This document shows, piece after piece, positions 53,148 to 61,062 of a DNA stretch of 64,000 nt. Position 1 is the stretch's first letter; each line of letters opens with the position of its first letter. Location: NCBI GenBank assembly GCA_045542595.1, contig JAZQLI010000037.1, positions 10,049-74,048 on the forward strand, read 5' to 3'. The stretch is from Scatosoma sp045542595. Its GTDB lineage: Bacteria; Bacillota; Clostridia; Christensenellales; Borkfalkiaceae. The position numbers and the translations under genes were made by a program. The notes beneath the pieces were generated by a model, which saw nothing but the letters and a program-made list of their open reading frames with translations, was not told the origin of the DNA and did no database searches.

Positions 53148-53429
53148 TTAAAGTTTCGTAATTAAGCGTCTAACAACGTCTGCGTCGATACCTGCAACAC
53201 GTTTAAGCTCTTCAACGACTTTTCCGTCCGCTTCAAACGTCATCAAAACGTAGTACGCTTCGTTTTTGAAGTTGACAGGATACGCGGTTTTCTTCGTGCC
53301 CCACTTGTCGGTGGAACTAACGCTACCGCCCATCGAAGTAACGATGCCTTCATACTTCGCAATTTCGGCGTCTTTTGCTTCGTCCGTCAAATCGTTATTG
53401 AGCAGATACAGCATTTCGTATTTAGCCAT
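53148..53429 (-). CDS. rpsF: 30S ribosomal protein bS6
   Basis: A 93-residue bS6, normal length. 'KYEMLYLLNNDLTDEAKDA', 'KWGTKKTAYPVNFKNEAYYVLM' across its beta strands, and the end 'DADVVRRLITKL'. First gene of the operon, with a GGAGG site. S6 forms a heterodimer with S18 in the small subunit, and the pair can regulate its own mRNA in many bacteria. Confidence 0.96.
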   Translation of the reverse strand: MAKYEMLYLLNNDLTDEAKDAEIAKYEGIVTSMGGSVSSTDKWGTKKTAYPVNFKNEAYYVLMTFEADGKVVEELKRVAGIDADVVRRLITKL

Positions 53430-53453
53430 ACTTTTGCACCTCCTGGTCTTATT

Positions 53454-53473
53454 CGGCGCGTAACAATACGCGC
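53454..53473 (-). promoter_or_regulatory. rpsF leader hairpin, possible S6:S18 autoregulatory site
   Basis: Minus strand: GCGCGTA / TACGCGC, 7-bp stem with a 4-nt loop, directly followed by CCG (53454-53456), about 25 nt before the rpsF start. The known S6:S18 leader motif has a hairpin with an unpaired CCG. The match is partial. Confidence 0.4.
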
Positions 53474-53512
53474 AAGGTTAGTTTTTTCACGGATTTTTAC
53501 CCGTGCTTTGCT

Positions 53513-53541
53513 ATTATAGCCTTTTTTAGAAAAATAGTCAA
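53513..53541 (-). promoter_or_regulatory. Promoter of rpsF-ssb-rpsR
   Basis: Minus strand: TTGACT (53536-53541), 17 bp, TATAAT (53513-53518). Confidence 0.88.
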
Positions 53542-53577
53542 CTACTTTTGTATACTTTTTGAAAAAATGAAGCGCGT

Positions 53578-56500
53578 TTATGGAATAATTTTGCCGACAA
53601 AATCGAAAAGCTCATAAACGGTTAATTGATTGAAATATGTTTTCTCGTTACCGTCTTTATCTTCATATTTGGGTATTCCGAAAGTATCATAAGGAATTTC
53701 TTTGTCGTCGTTAAGCAACTCGTTATCGGATAAATCGATAATACCTTTGTCATTTAATTCTTTCAAAGAAGCGGTTTCCATATTCGCCGACATATTTTCC
53801 ATCATAACGTTCATTTCCGACGTCAATTTATACTCGTCGTGCGGTTCGCCGTATTTAGGGTTGGCATCGTCTTTTTGTCCGTCGCCGTCTGCGTCAATGA
53901 ATTCACGGGTGTCTTTCAAAAGATAATACCAGTTGCCTTTTACGTCGCCGCTTTCATCATAAATATCGTCTTCAAATACGTCGCCGACGGTAAGCGTTTC
54001 TACTTCCGTGTTCATTTGGTTAATAGGGCAATCTTTTAAGCAAACCAAAATAGAATTGGCGTTAGGGTCGACGATTCTTTTACCGTTAGAATCGTATGCA
54101 AAGTGATATTGGTCTTCTATGGGGTTGCCGTTTTCGTCCGTAGTCGTTTCGTGTAAATAAATTTCGTGAGCAAAGATATCACCGACGGTAAGGTCGTTCA
54201 TGGCGGTAGAAAGCTCGGACACTTTTCTATCGTGTAACGCTGCCAAAACGTGGTTGGCTGTGGGGTCGATAAGGTATACTTCTTCTTGCTCGGGGTCGCC
54301 GTTTTCATCTAAAATAGGGTCGCCGTTTTCATCTACCTTGTCTATCCATTCCGTTTTATAGCCGCCGTTGCCGTCAGATACATAAATTTCGTCGCCGAAA
54401 ACGTCGCCTAAAGTCAACTCGTCAAGCCGTGCACTCATATTTTTAATGAGTACTTTTTCGCCGTTTTTATCGGTTGTAAGGCTTTTTAAAATGGGGTTGC
54501 TGTTAATTTCCGTCGGTGAGAATACGTCGGTAACCGCCATAGCGTCGATGGCTTTGGTGAGCTCGGTAATGGGATAAAGCTCTTCAGTTTCAGGGTCTTT
54601 TGCGTTATATAAATAGGTTAAGACGTTATTATCTTTTACTTCGTCTTCGGTAAAGATATTCGAGAAGGTGAGTTTATCCACGTCTTCAGATAAAGAAGCG
54701 AGTGTGCTTTCGCCTAAGTTACTTAAAATTTTACTGTTTTCCAAGTCTTCTTCATCAAAGATATCTTTCAGTTGCAGCGTTTCAATTTTATCGGGTACTT
54801 CGTCGATAATAGAACCGCCTAATTTTTCCATAGGACCTAATGACGCTTCTTTCCCCATAACTTCTTCAAGGGTAAGTCTTCCCGTCAGGTTGGAAATGAT
54901 AGACGAATCGTTCATTAACTCGCCAAGGGAAGTGGGCTCGAACATAACGGGGATTTGTTTTGCTTCGTCTTCATATACGTAATATAAATTGGACGCAACG
55001 TCTTCGTCTTCGTTGGAAGCGTTTTTGACGGTAATGTTTACCGTTTTGCTTACGGGGCTTAAATAATAGGTTACGCCGTCTACGGTATAAGTGGTGATTT
55101 CTTCATTTATCGTGCCGTCAAGCTGCGTATCGCCGTATACGTTATAAGGCGTTTTTACGTCGTTATAATCGAGTACGGCAATTTGTTTTTGCAAGGGAAC
55201 GGGGGTAAGCTCGCTATTTAAAGCGGAATCGCCAACAAGCTTGTAATGCGTATCCTGTTTACCGTACAATAAATACATCATAATAGCGTCGTCGTTATCC
55301 GCTTCCATTACGTCGGCAAGCCGAACGTCTTCAATCAGCTTGTCGCCGCCGTTTATTAAATCGCCAAACGTGCGTTCCTTTTTCCCGCCGCGCATTTTAA
55401 TTTTTCCGTTTATTACGTCATAATCTTCGCCTTCCGTACCGTAGGCAAGCGCCAACAACACTTTGTTGGAACTAGGAGTCAGTTTTAACGTCGAGCCGAG
55501 TTCCATACGGTTGATAAGCTGGTTGGGGTCGTCTTCCAAATCGTTTATCGTAGTCTTTTTATATAATGCTTTTTTAGAGCAGGCTTCGTCGGTATAGGCA
55601 AGATAACTGCTGTCGTTTTTGTCCGATTCTTTTAAATACAACGTTGTTCCGTCCGTAGTAAGCGAATACACTCCGTTTTCCAGCTCGTCAACCGTGCCGT
55701 CTACCTTTTCGCCGTTGTCGTCATAGAAGCAGGTGTTATCAAAGGTGTATACCTGTTGGTTCATAGTAACCTTGCTGCCCTTTACAGTGTATCGGGAAGA
55801 GTTACCGTACGCAAGCGTCATCATAATGTTGTTGTTGGTTTTTATGGACATAACCGAAGCAAGCGCAAGCGAGCCGATGCGTTCCCCGATAACGTCCGTT
55901 TCAGAGAATAACAAATCTTCCAAGGTAAGCCAAGGCGTGCCCCCTTCTAACGGTTCTTTCCAACCATCGGCATTTACGGTGTAATCTACGTTTTCTTCCC
56001 CGAAGAACAAAGCGTCTATAATGGGGCTGGCTTGGAAACCGGACATTTGCAGTAAATCGCCGATGGCCAAGTCGTACGTTTTATCCATAATATAATCGCC
56101 AAGGTACAAGTCGGGCGCTAACGTTTCGCCGCCGGTGCCGTTGATGATAAGCTTCATCATAGTATCTGCGTCTACGTCCAAACCGTATTGCTGTAAAAGG
56201 GGAACGAGTCCGTTAAACATAGCGTTAGGGTCAGGATTTTCTTCGCCTGCCACCAACGTGTATAACATTGGATAAATTTCGTTGAGCGTGTTTAAAGTAC
56301 CCGTGCCGTCCATTACGGTTTGCGCTGCGGTAAGGGTAGAGCTGATTAAGTCGAGTGTAGTTTTATCGCCGTACTCTTCGGCTATGTAATCGGTATACTC
56401 GAAGTCGTCGCCAAGTATACTCTTTAAATAGCCCGCGCCTTCTTCAATCTTCATTACGCCGACGAAATAATATACCACGGCGGCAATCGCGCCGAAGCAA

Positions 56501-56622
56501 CCGACGAAACCGATAACGATACCAAGAAGCAGGGCGACTATTTTGCCGAGCCAACCGCCTTTTTTTACAATTTGTACCGGTCTTTTTCTATTTTGTTCTA
56601 ATTCCAAATCGAATTCGTCCAT
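53578..56622 (-). CDS. Large membrane-anchored repeat protein of unknown function
   Basis: A 1014-residue protein. A basic N-terminus (1-22) is followed by one long hydrophobic helix (about 24-56), so most of the protein is outside the membrane. The rest contains many degenerate units of roughly 60-100 residues with the pattern 'L.VGDIF' or 'LTLGDVF', a polar stretch, then 'N.ILVCL' or 'NHVLAAL'. Clear copies include 'LDELTLGDVFGDEIY', 'MNDLTVGDIFAHEIY' and 'VETLTVGDVFEDDIY'. Acidic, Asn/Asp/Glu-rich; no catalytic motif and no cell-wall anchor. I do not recognise the family. It lies 14 nt downstream of a phosphoribosyltransferase gene and is probably co-transcribed. It may be a structural or adhesive surface protein. 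Confidence 0.7.
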   Translation of the reverse strand: MDEFDLELEQNRKRPVQIVKKGGWLGKIVALLLGIVIGFVGCFGAIAAVVYYFVGVMKIEEGAGYLKSILGDDFEYTDYIAEEYGDKTTLDLISSTLTAAQTVMDGTGTLNTLNEIYPMLYTLVAGEENPDPNAMFNGLVPLLQQYGLDVDADTMMKLIINGTGGETLAPDLYLGDYIMDKTYDLAIGDLLQMSGFQASPIIDALFFGEENVDYTVNADGWKEPLEGGTPWLTLEDLLFSETDVIGERIGSLALASVMSIKTNNNIMMTLAYGNSSRYTVKGSKVTMNQQVYTFDNTCFYDDNGEKVDGTVDELENGVYSLTTDGTTLYLKESDKNDSSYLAYTDEACSKKALYKKTTINDLEDDPNQLINRMELGSTLKLTPSSNKVLLALAYGTEGEDYDVINGKIKMRGGKKERTFGDLINGGDKLIEDVRLADVMEADNDDAIMMYLLYGKQDTHYKLVGDSALNSELTPVPLQKQIAVLDYNDVKTPYNVYGDTQLDGTINEEITTYTVDGVTYYLSPVSKTVNITVKNASNEDEDVASNLYYVYEDEAKQIPVMFEPTSLGELMNDSSIISNLTGRLTLEEVMGKEASLGPMEKLGGSIIDEVPDKIETLQLKDIFDEEDLENSKILSNLGESTLASLSEDVDKLTFSNIFTEDEVKDNNVLTYLYNAKDPETEELYPITELTKAIDAMAVTDVFSPTEINSNPILKSLTTDKNGEKVLIKNMSARLDELTLGDVFGDEIYVSDGNGGYKTEWIDKVDENGDPILDENGDPEQEEVYLIDPTANHVLAALHDRKVSELSTAMNDLTVGDIFAHEIYLHETTTDENGNPIEDQYHFAYDSNGKRIVDPNANSILVCLKDCPINQMNTEVETLTVGDVFEDDIYDESGDVKGNWYYLLKDTREFIDADGDGQKDDANPKYGEPHDEYKLTSEMNVMMENMSANMETASLKELNDKGIIDLSDNELLNDDKEIPYDTFGIPKYEDKDGNEKTYFNQLTVYELFDFVGKIIP

Positions 56623-56636
56623 AGGGAACTCCTATA

Positions 56637-57185
56637 TCAGTTATTGAAGAAAAGGGGAATTTTTGCGAGATAGAAAATATCTTCTCTATCCGCGGCGGCG
56701 TCTTCCGCGAGTACGAACGCTTTTTTATGAATGATACCGCCTGCGGCGTTGACTACCGCTTCCAAGCCTTCCAACGACGCGCCTGAAGATACTACGTCGT
56801 CCACAATCCCCACGCGTTTGCCCTTTAACAGGTCGGCGTCGTGCTTGGAAAGATAATACGTTTGGGGTTTGCCCGTCGTAATAGAAGGTTGAATGGTAAT
56901 TTCAATACCGTCTTGCATATACAGCTTTTTCGTTTTACGGACAACCGCATAGTAGCGTTGATTGAGCTCTCTTGCTACGCAATGCGTAAGTTGTAAGCCC
57001 TTGCTTTCCGCTGTGATAAGTACGTCGCAATCGGTAAGCTGCGGCGCGAGTGCTTTTGCGCAGTGTTCGGTAAGCGCGCTATCGCCGTGTAAGTTGAAAA
57101 ACGCGATAGAAAGCTTATCAGAAATAGGTAAAATGGGCAAATGTGCTTCAAAGCCCTGTATATCTACGGTATGTACTTTTTTCAT
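56637..57185 (-). CDS. Purine-type phosphoribosyltransferase
   Basis: A 182-residue type I phosphoribosyltransferase. The PRPP loop is 'VGIVDDVVSSGASLEG' (about 137-152), preceded by 'LLITAESKGLQ'-like 'VLITAESKGLQLTH'. The overall pattern fits adenine or xanthine phosphoribosyltransferases. The start is ATG 57185, 8 nt after AAGGAGAG; frames further upstream add 32 non-homologous residues. A base-salvage role is likely, but the base cannot be assigned. Confidence 0.85.
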   Translation of the reverse strand: MKKVHTVDIQGFEAHLPILPISDKLSIAFFNLHGDSALTEHCAKALAPQLTDCDVLITAESKGLQLTHCVARELNQRYYAVVRKTKKLYMQDGIEITIQPSITTGKPQTYYLSKHDADLLKGKRVGIVDDVVSSGASLEGLEAVVNAAGGIIHKKAFVLAEDAAADREDIFYLAKIPLFFNN

Positions 57186-57226
57186 AAGTGAACTCTCCTT
57201 ATTTAAAAAAATAATCTTCTTTATAT

Positions 57227-57255
57227 ATTGTATCATATTTTTTCGCACTTGTAAA
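57227..57255 (-). promoter_or_regulatory. Promoter of the phosphoribosyltransferase gene
   Basis: Minus strand: TTTACA (57250-57255), 17 bp, TACAAT (57227-57232). Confidence 0.75.
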
Positions 57256-57326
57256 CGGATTGTGGAAAAATTTCCGCGCAAATTTTGCGGTTTTTTCGTT
57301 TTTTATGCTTGCGTATTAGCGAGTGG

Positions 57327-57355
57327 TTGACATTTTTCTTTGTTCGTGCTACAAT
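57327..57355 (+). promoter_or_regulatory. Promoter of recX-birA-nnr
   Basis: TTGACA (57327-57332), 17 bp, TACAAT (57350-57355), about 20 nt before the recX leader. Confidence 0.85.
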
Positions 57356-57380
57356 ATGGAAAAACGGGAGAGTGGTATAC

Positions 57381-58004
57381 GTGAACGAAATTACGGCAAT
57401 TACACCGCAAATCAAAGATAAAAAACGTTGCAATATTTTCATTGACGGGCGGTTTTGTTGCGGACTCACTTTGGAAACGACGGTAAAAAACCGTTTGAAA
57501 GTGGGGCAAACCGTATCGGTAGAACAGCTTTCGCAAATGCAGCTGGAAAGCGAAAAAAATACCGCACTCGATAAAGCGCTTACGCACGTTTCCGCTACGC
57601 GGAAAACGGAAAAACAACTACGCGATTTTTTGGCGAAAAAAGGATATTTGCCTACGGTAATAGAGTACGTTTTGGAAAAAATGCGCGGATATAATTTCGT
57701 CAACGACGGCGAATACGCCGAAGCATACGTCGATTTTTCGGCGGCGAAAAAGGGAACGCGGCTTATTAAAATGGAGCTTAAAAGTAAGGGCGTAGAGGAA
57801 GAAGATATCGATGCGGCGCTTAGCGGCGTAACGGAAGAAACGCAGGTGCAAGCCGCGCTTGTTATCTTGCAAAAGTATATGCGCTTTAAAACTGCCGATA
57901 GAGAAACGCTGGCGAAAGCGTTTAAATACCTTTTGGGGAAAGGTTTTGATTATGAAGTGGCGAAATCCGCCTTATCGGCGTTTGGGGACGTAGACGAAGA
58001 ATAA
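57381..58004 (+). CDS. recX: RecX regulatory protein
   Basis: A 207-residue RecX-family protein of three-helix repeats. 'ALTHVSATRKTEKQLRDFLAKKGY' and 'YVLEKMRGYNFVNDGEYAEAYV' match the canonical second and third repeats. It limits RecA filament growth. The start is taken as GTG 57381, after GGGAG; the frame extends further up but crosses the promoter. First gene of recX-birA-nnr. Confidence 0.85.
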   Translation: MNEITAITPQIKDKKRCNIFIDGRFCCGLTLETTVKNRLKVGQTVSVEQLSQMQLESEKNTALDKALTHVSATRKTEKQLRDFLAKKGYLPTVIEYVLEKMRGYNFVNDGEYAEAYVDFSAAKKGTRLIKMELKSKGVEEEDIDAALSGVTEETQVQAALVILQKYMRFKTADRETLAKAFKYLLGKGFDYEVAKSALSAFGDVDEE

Positions 58005-58020
58005 ACGGGGCAGGTACGAG

Positions 58021-58710
58021 ATGAACTTAAAAATAGTACGGTTAAAAAACGTAAATTCCACAAGCGATTACGCCAAAACGTTACGCTTAGGCGGACAAGA
58101 CGTTGTCGTTTGGTCGCAAACGCAATCGGGCGGCAGGGGCACGAAAGGACGTAGTTTTTCTTCCCGTGAAGGCGGCGTATACCTTTCTTTGTTGCGTTTT
58201 TATCAATCTTTTTCGGCCAACGAAGCGTTTAAAATTATGCAAACGGCGGCGGTAGCGGTGTGTGAAACGTTGACGGCGTTTGGGGTACGTCCCCAAATTA
58301 AATGGCCCAACGATATTTACGTAAACGGCAAAAAAATGTGCGGTATTTTAATAGAAAATACCTTTTCGGGCGGCAACGTCGCTTCGTCTATCGTGGGGAT
58401 AGGGATTAACGTGTATAACTCTTTAGAAGAAGAACTTTTGCCTATTGCCACCACTCTTTTTTTGGAAACGGGGAAACGGTTTACGGTGGACGAAGTGGGG
58501 GAAACGTTGATAGCCAAACTCTTTAAAGAGAACATTTATGAAAAATACGGCGAATATTTGGGTTGGATAGGCGAAGAAGTAACTTTGCTCAGCGGCGAAG
58601 AGAGTGTTCGCGCAACGCTACTCGGCGTGGACGAGTTAGGGAATTTAAACGTGGCAATCAACGGAGAAAAGCGTCGGTTTGCCGCAGCGGAAATTACCGT
58701 ACGGATATAG
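58021..58710 (+). CDS. birA: Biotin--[acetyl-CoA-carboxylase] ligase
   Basis: A 229-residue monofunctional biotin protein ligase without the N-terminal repressor domain. 'VNSTSDYAK', 'QTQSGGRGTKGRSFSSREGG' (biotin/ATP loop), 'IKWPNDIYVNGKKMCGIL' and 'IVGIGINV' are diagnostic. It attaches biotin to carboxylase subunits. It uses the unusual leader GGGGCAGGTACGAG, identical to that of glpK. Confidence 0.93.
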   Translation: MNLKIVRLKNVNSTSDYAKTLRLGGQDVVVWSQTQSGGRGTKGRSFSSREGGVYLSLLRFYQSFSANEAFKIMQTAAVAVCETLTAFGVRPQIKWPNDIYVNGKKMCGILIENTFSGGNVASSIVGIGINVYNSLEEELLPIATTLFLETGKRFTVDEVGETLIAKLFKENIYEKYGEYLGWIGEEVTLLSGEESVRATLLGVDELGNLNVAINGEKRRFAAAEITVRI

Positions 58711-58726
58711 TAATATAGGGGTGAAT

Positions 58727-60244
58727 ATGCAATACGTATTGACAAACGCGCAAATGCGCGCGGCGGACGAATACACGATACAAACGAAAAACGTACCGTC
58801 GCTCACGTTGATGGAACGGGCGGCGGAGAAATTGTTTGCCGTGGCGAAAACAATGCTCCGTGCAGGCGAAAAGGCGCTCTGTGTTTGCGGCGGCGGTAAT
58901 AACGGCGGCGACGGGTTTGCTTTGGCAAGAAAATTAAACGCGTACGGACTGGAAACGCACGCGGTATTTTTTGCTGAGCGCGCCACGTCAGAAAACGACG
59001 CGCAGCGTAAAAGTTTTCTGTTATCAGGCGGCGTGCTTTTAAAGGAAGTGCCAAAAAGCGGCTATGCGTTGGTGGTCGATTGTTTGCTCGGTACGGGCTT
59101 TAAAGGCGAGCTGCGTGAAGAATACGCTTCGGCAATAACGGCAATCAACGCCTTGAAAGCGCAAGGCGCGAAAGTGCTTTCGGCGGATATTCCGTCGGGG
59201 GTAAACGGCGATAACGGTATGGTAACGGTGGTGGCGGTGCGCGCGGATAAAACGCTTTGCTTGGGAGAATATAAACGCGGCGTATTTTTAAACGACGGTA
59301 TCGATTATGCAGGAATAGCGTTGCGCGCGGATATCGGCATTAACTTGCCTAAAACGGAATACGTGTATTGGATAGATAGAAAAAGCGTACGGGACGTTTT
59401 ACCCGTTCGTAAACGCAATTCACATAAAGGTACGTATAAAAAGGCGGCTATCGTGGCAGGAAGCGAGCAGTATTCTGGTGCGGCGTACTTATCGACGGCG
59501 GCGTGTTTGCGCTCGGGCGTGGGGTATACCACGTTGTTTACTCCTAAAACGGTATTGTTACAAAGCATTTGGAAAGCGCCCGAAGCGTTGTTGAAAAGTT
59601 TAAACGACGGGGGCAGGGTTGCGTTTAACGAAGAAACCTTTCGAGAAATACTCTCTTATGAGTGCGTGGCGTACGGTATGGGCTTGGGCGTAACGCAAGA
59701 CGTTGCGCGCGGTGCGGAATTCCTTTTGAAAGAATATACGGGCAGGCTGGTGTTGGACGCGGACGCATTGAACGCGTTATCGGCGTTCGGCGTCAATACC
59801 GACGCGCTTTTTGCCAACAAAAAATGCGACGTAGCTATAACGCCGCACGTGAAAGAATTTTCCCGTTTAACGGGACAATCGGTGGAAGAGATTTTACAAT
59901 CGCCCATAGAAAGCGCGGAAACGCTTGCAAGGCGTTGGAAGGTTACCGTACTTTTGAAAAACGCCGTTTCGGTAATTACGAACGGGAAAGAAACGGCACT
60001 TTGTAGCGCGGGGAATGCAGGACAGGCGAAAGGCGGCAGCGGCGACGTATTGTCAGGCTTGGCTGCAGGGCTTTGCGCGTGGGGAAAAGACGTATTTTCC
60101 GCGGTAAAAACGGCGGCGTATCTTTCGGGAAAGGCGGCGGAAATTGCCGCAAAAACGGTGGGAGAATACGCTTTGACTGCTACCGATTGTATTTCGGCGT
60201 TGGGCGCGGCGTTTTTAAGCGTGTCCGAAAATGCGGACGAGTAG
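58727..60244 (+). CDS. nnr: Bifunctional NAD(P)H-hydrate epimerase/dehydratase
   Basis: A 505-residue fusion. N-terminal epimerase (about 1-205): 'LTNAQMRAADEYT', 'VCGGGNNGGDGFALAR' and 'DCLLGTGFKG'. C-terminal ADP/ATP-dependent dehydratase (about 220-505): 'KGTYKKAAIVAGS', 'YGMGLGVTQ' and 'KGGSGDVLSGLAAGL'. It repairs hydrated NADH and NADPH. Start at ATG 58727 after a weak GGGG site; an ATG 48 nt upstream lies in birA. Its end overlaps the convergent gene by 30 nt. Confidence 0.95.
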   Translation: MQYVLTNAQMRAADEYTIQTKNVPSLTLMERAAEKLFAVAKTMLRAGEKALCVCGGGNNGGDGFALARKLNAYGLETHAVFFAERATSENDAQRKSFLLSGGVLLKEVPKSGYALVVDCLLGTGFKGELREEYASAITAINALKAQGAKVLSADIPSGVNGDNGMVTVVAVRADKTLCLGEYKRGVFLNDGIDYAGIALRADIGINLPKTEYVYWIDRKSVRDVLPVRKRNSHKGTYKKAAIVAGSEQYSGAAYLSTAACLRSGVGYTTLFTPKTVLLQSIWKAPEALLKSLNDGGRVAFNEETFREILSYECVAYGMGLGVTQDVARGAEFLLKEYTGRLVLDADALNALSAFGVNTDALFANKKCDVAITPHVKEFSRLTGQSVEEILQSPIESAETLARRWKVTVLLKNAVSVITNGKETALCSAGNAGQAKGGSGDVLSGLAAGLCAWGKDVFSAVKTAAYLSGKAAEIAAKTVGEYALTATDCISALGAAFLSVSENADE

Positions 60245-60967
60245 CGCAGTAACGCATAAAAGCGAGCCGAAAACGAGATAATAATAGGGAAAAGGCGTGA
60301 AAAGCGACGTGAATAAAATCAACGCGCCGCCCGTGAGAAATCGACGGGCGTTGGTTTTTGCAAAGCACAGTTGAAAACGCTTTTTCTTTTTTTCGGCGGC
60401 TTTTTGTTCCCCTAAATAATGCTCGGGGAAAGCGTTTTTTTCTTTGACCATACGGTAAATTTCATTTGCCGGAATAATACTTATTTCCAACTTTTGGCAT
60501 AATTCTGCCGCTTCCTTTTCAATATCCCTGCAAAGGATTGTTTTCTTTTTATCCGTTTTCCATCTTGCGTACGCCGCCACTTCGTCGGCGGTTACAGGCA
60601 AAAAATGTACGTGTAAAAAATAAAAGTCGGTTTCAGTAATCAGTTTTCCGCAGGCAAATATGCGCGGCGTTTCTAATTCCGTTTGCAAAACGGGCATAAA
60701 AAACGCGGTTGCTTGCTTAGGGGAAAGGAGTGCTAAATGGGTAAGCAAACGCTCCTTTTGTCGTTCGTCCGATTTTTTCAAGAAAAAGCGAGTGCGCCTG
60801 TTTTGCAGGTACGCCGCTACCGAGCAAGCGGCAAGCGCGCCGCATATAATCCCTAACAGTACGCATACGGCAAGGGGGATTTTAAGAAATCGGAATAAGC
60901 ATAAGCTAAACAGTCCTACGCCGCTAAAGGCGAAAAGGACGTCGGAGATAAAGGCGGATTTTTTCAT
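60215..60967 (-). CDS. Predicted membrane protein of unknown function
   Basis: A 250-residue protein from ATG 60967 (weak ribosome site; the longer frame to 61180 would run into the NadD gene and looks spurious). Two transmembrane helices near the N-terminus (about 8-55), a cytoplasmic middle domain of about 130 residues with 'DEVAAYARWKTDKKKTILCRDIEKEA', and two C-terminal helices (about 205-248). The middle part is mixed alpha/beta. I do not recognise the family. Convergent with nnr, overlapping its stop. Confidence 0.55.
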   Translation of the reverse strand: MKKSAFISDVLFAFSGVGLFSLCLFRFLKIPLAVCVLLGIICGALAACSVAAYLQNRRTRFFLKKSDERQKERLLTHLALLSPKQATAFFMPVLQTELETPRIFACGKLITETDFYFLHVHFLPVTADEVAAYARWKTDKKKTILCRDIEKEAAELCQKLEISIIPANEIYRMVKEKNAFPEHYLGEQKAAEKKKKRFQLCFAKTNARRFLTGGALILFTSLFTPFPYYYLVFGSLLCVTALLVRIFGHA

Positions 60968-61002
60968 ATTTGAATTTTTGCCGTTTTTTTGGCTTTTTAA
61001 AC

Positions 61003-61031
61003 TTGAAAAAAAGGAAAATATATAGTATAAT
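61003..61031 (+). promoter_or_regulatory. Promoter of nadD-rsfS
   Basis: TTGAAA (61003-61008), 17 bp, TATAAT (61026-61031), 32 nt before the start codon. Confidence 0.8.
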
Positions 61032-61062
61032 GGTAGAAAAGGAGCAAGGAGCGCGTTAAAAA

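Noticed and set aside
57186..57281. Longer start for the phosphoribosyltransferase
   Set aside because: The extra 32 residues cross the predicted promoter, and a better ribosome site precedes ATG 57185.
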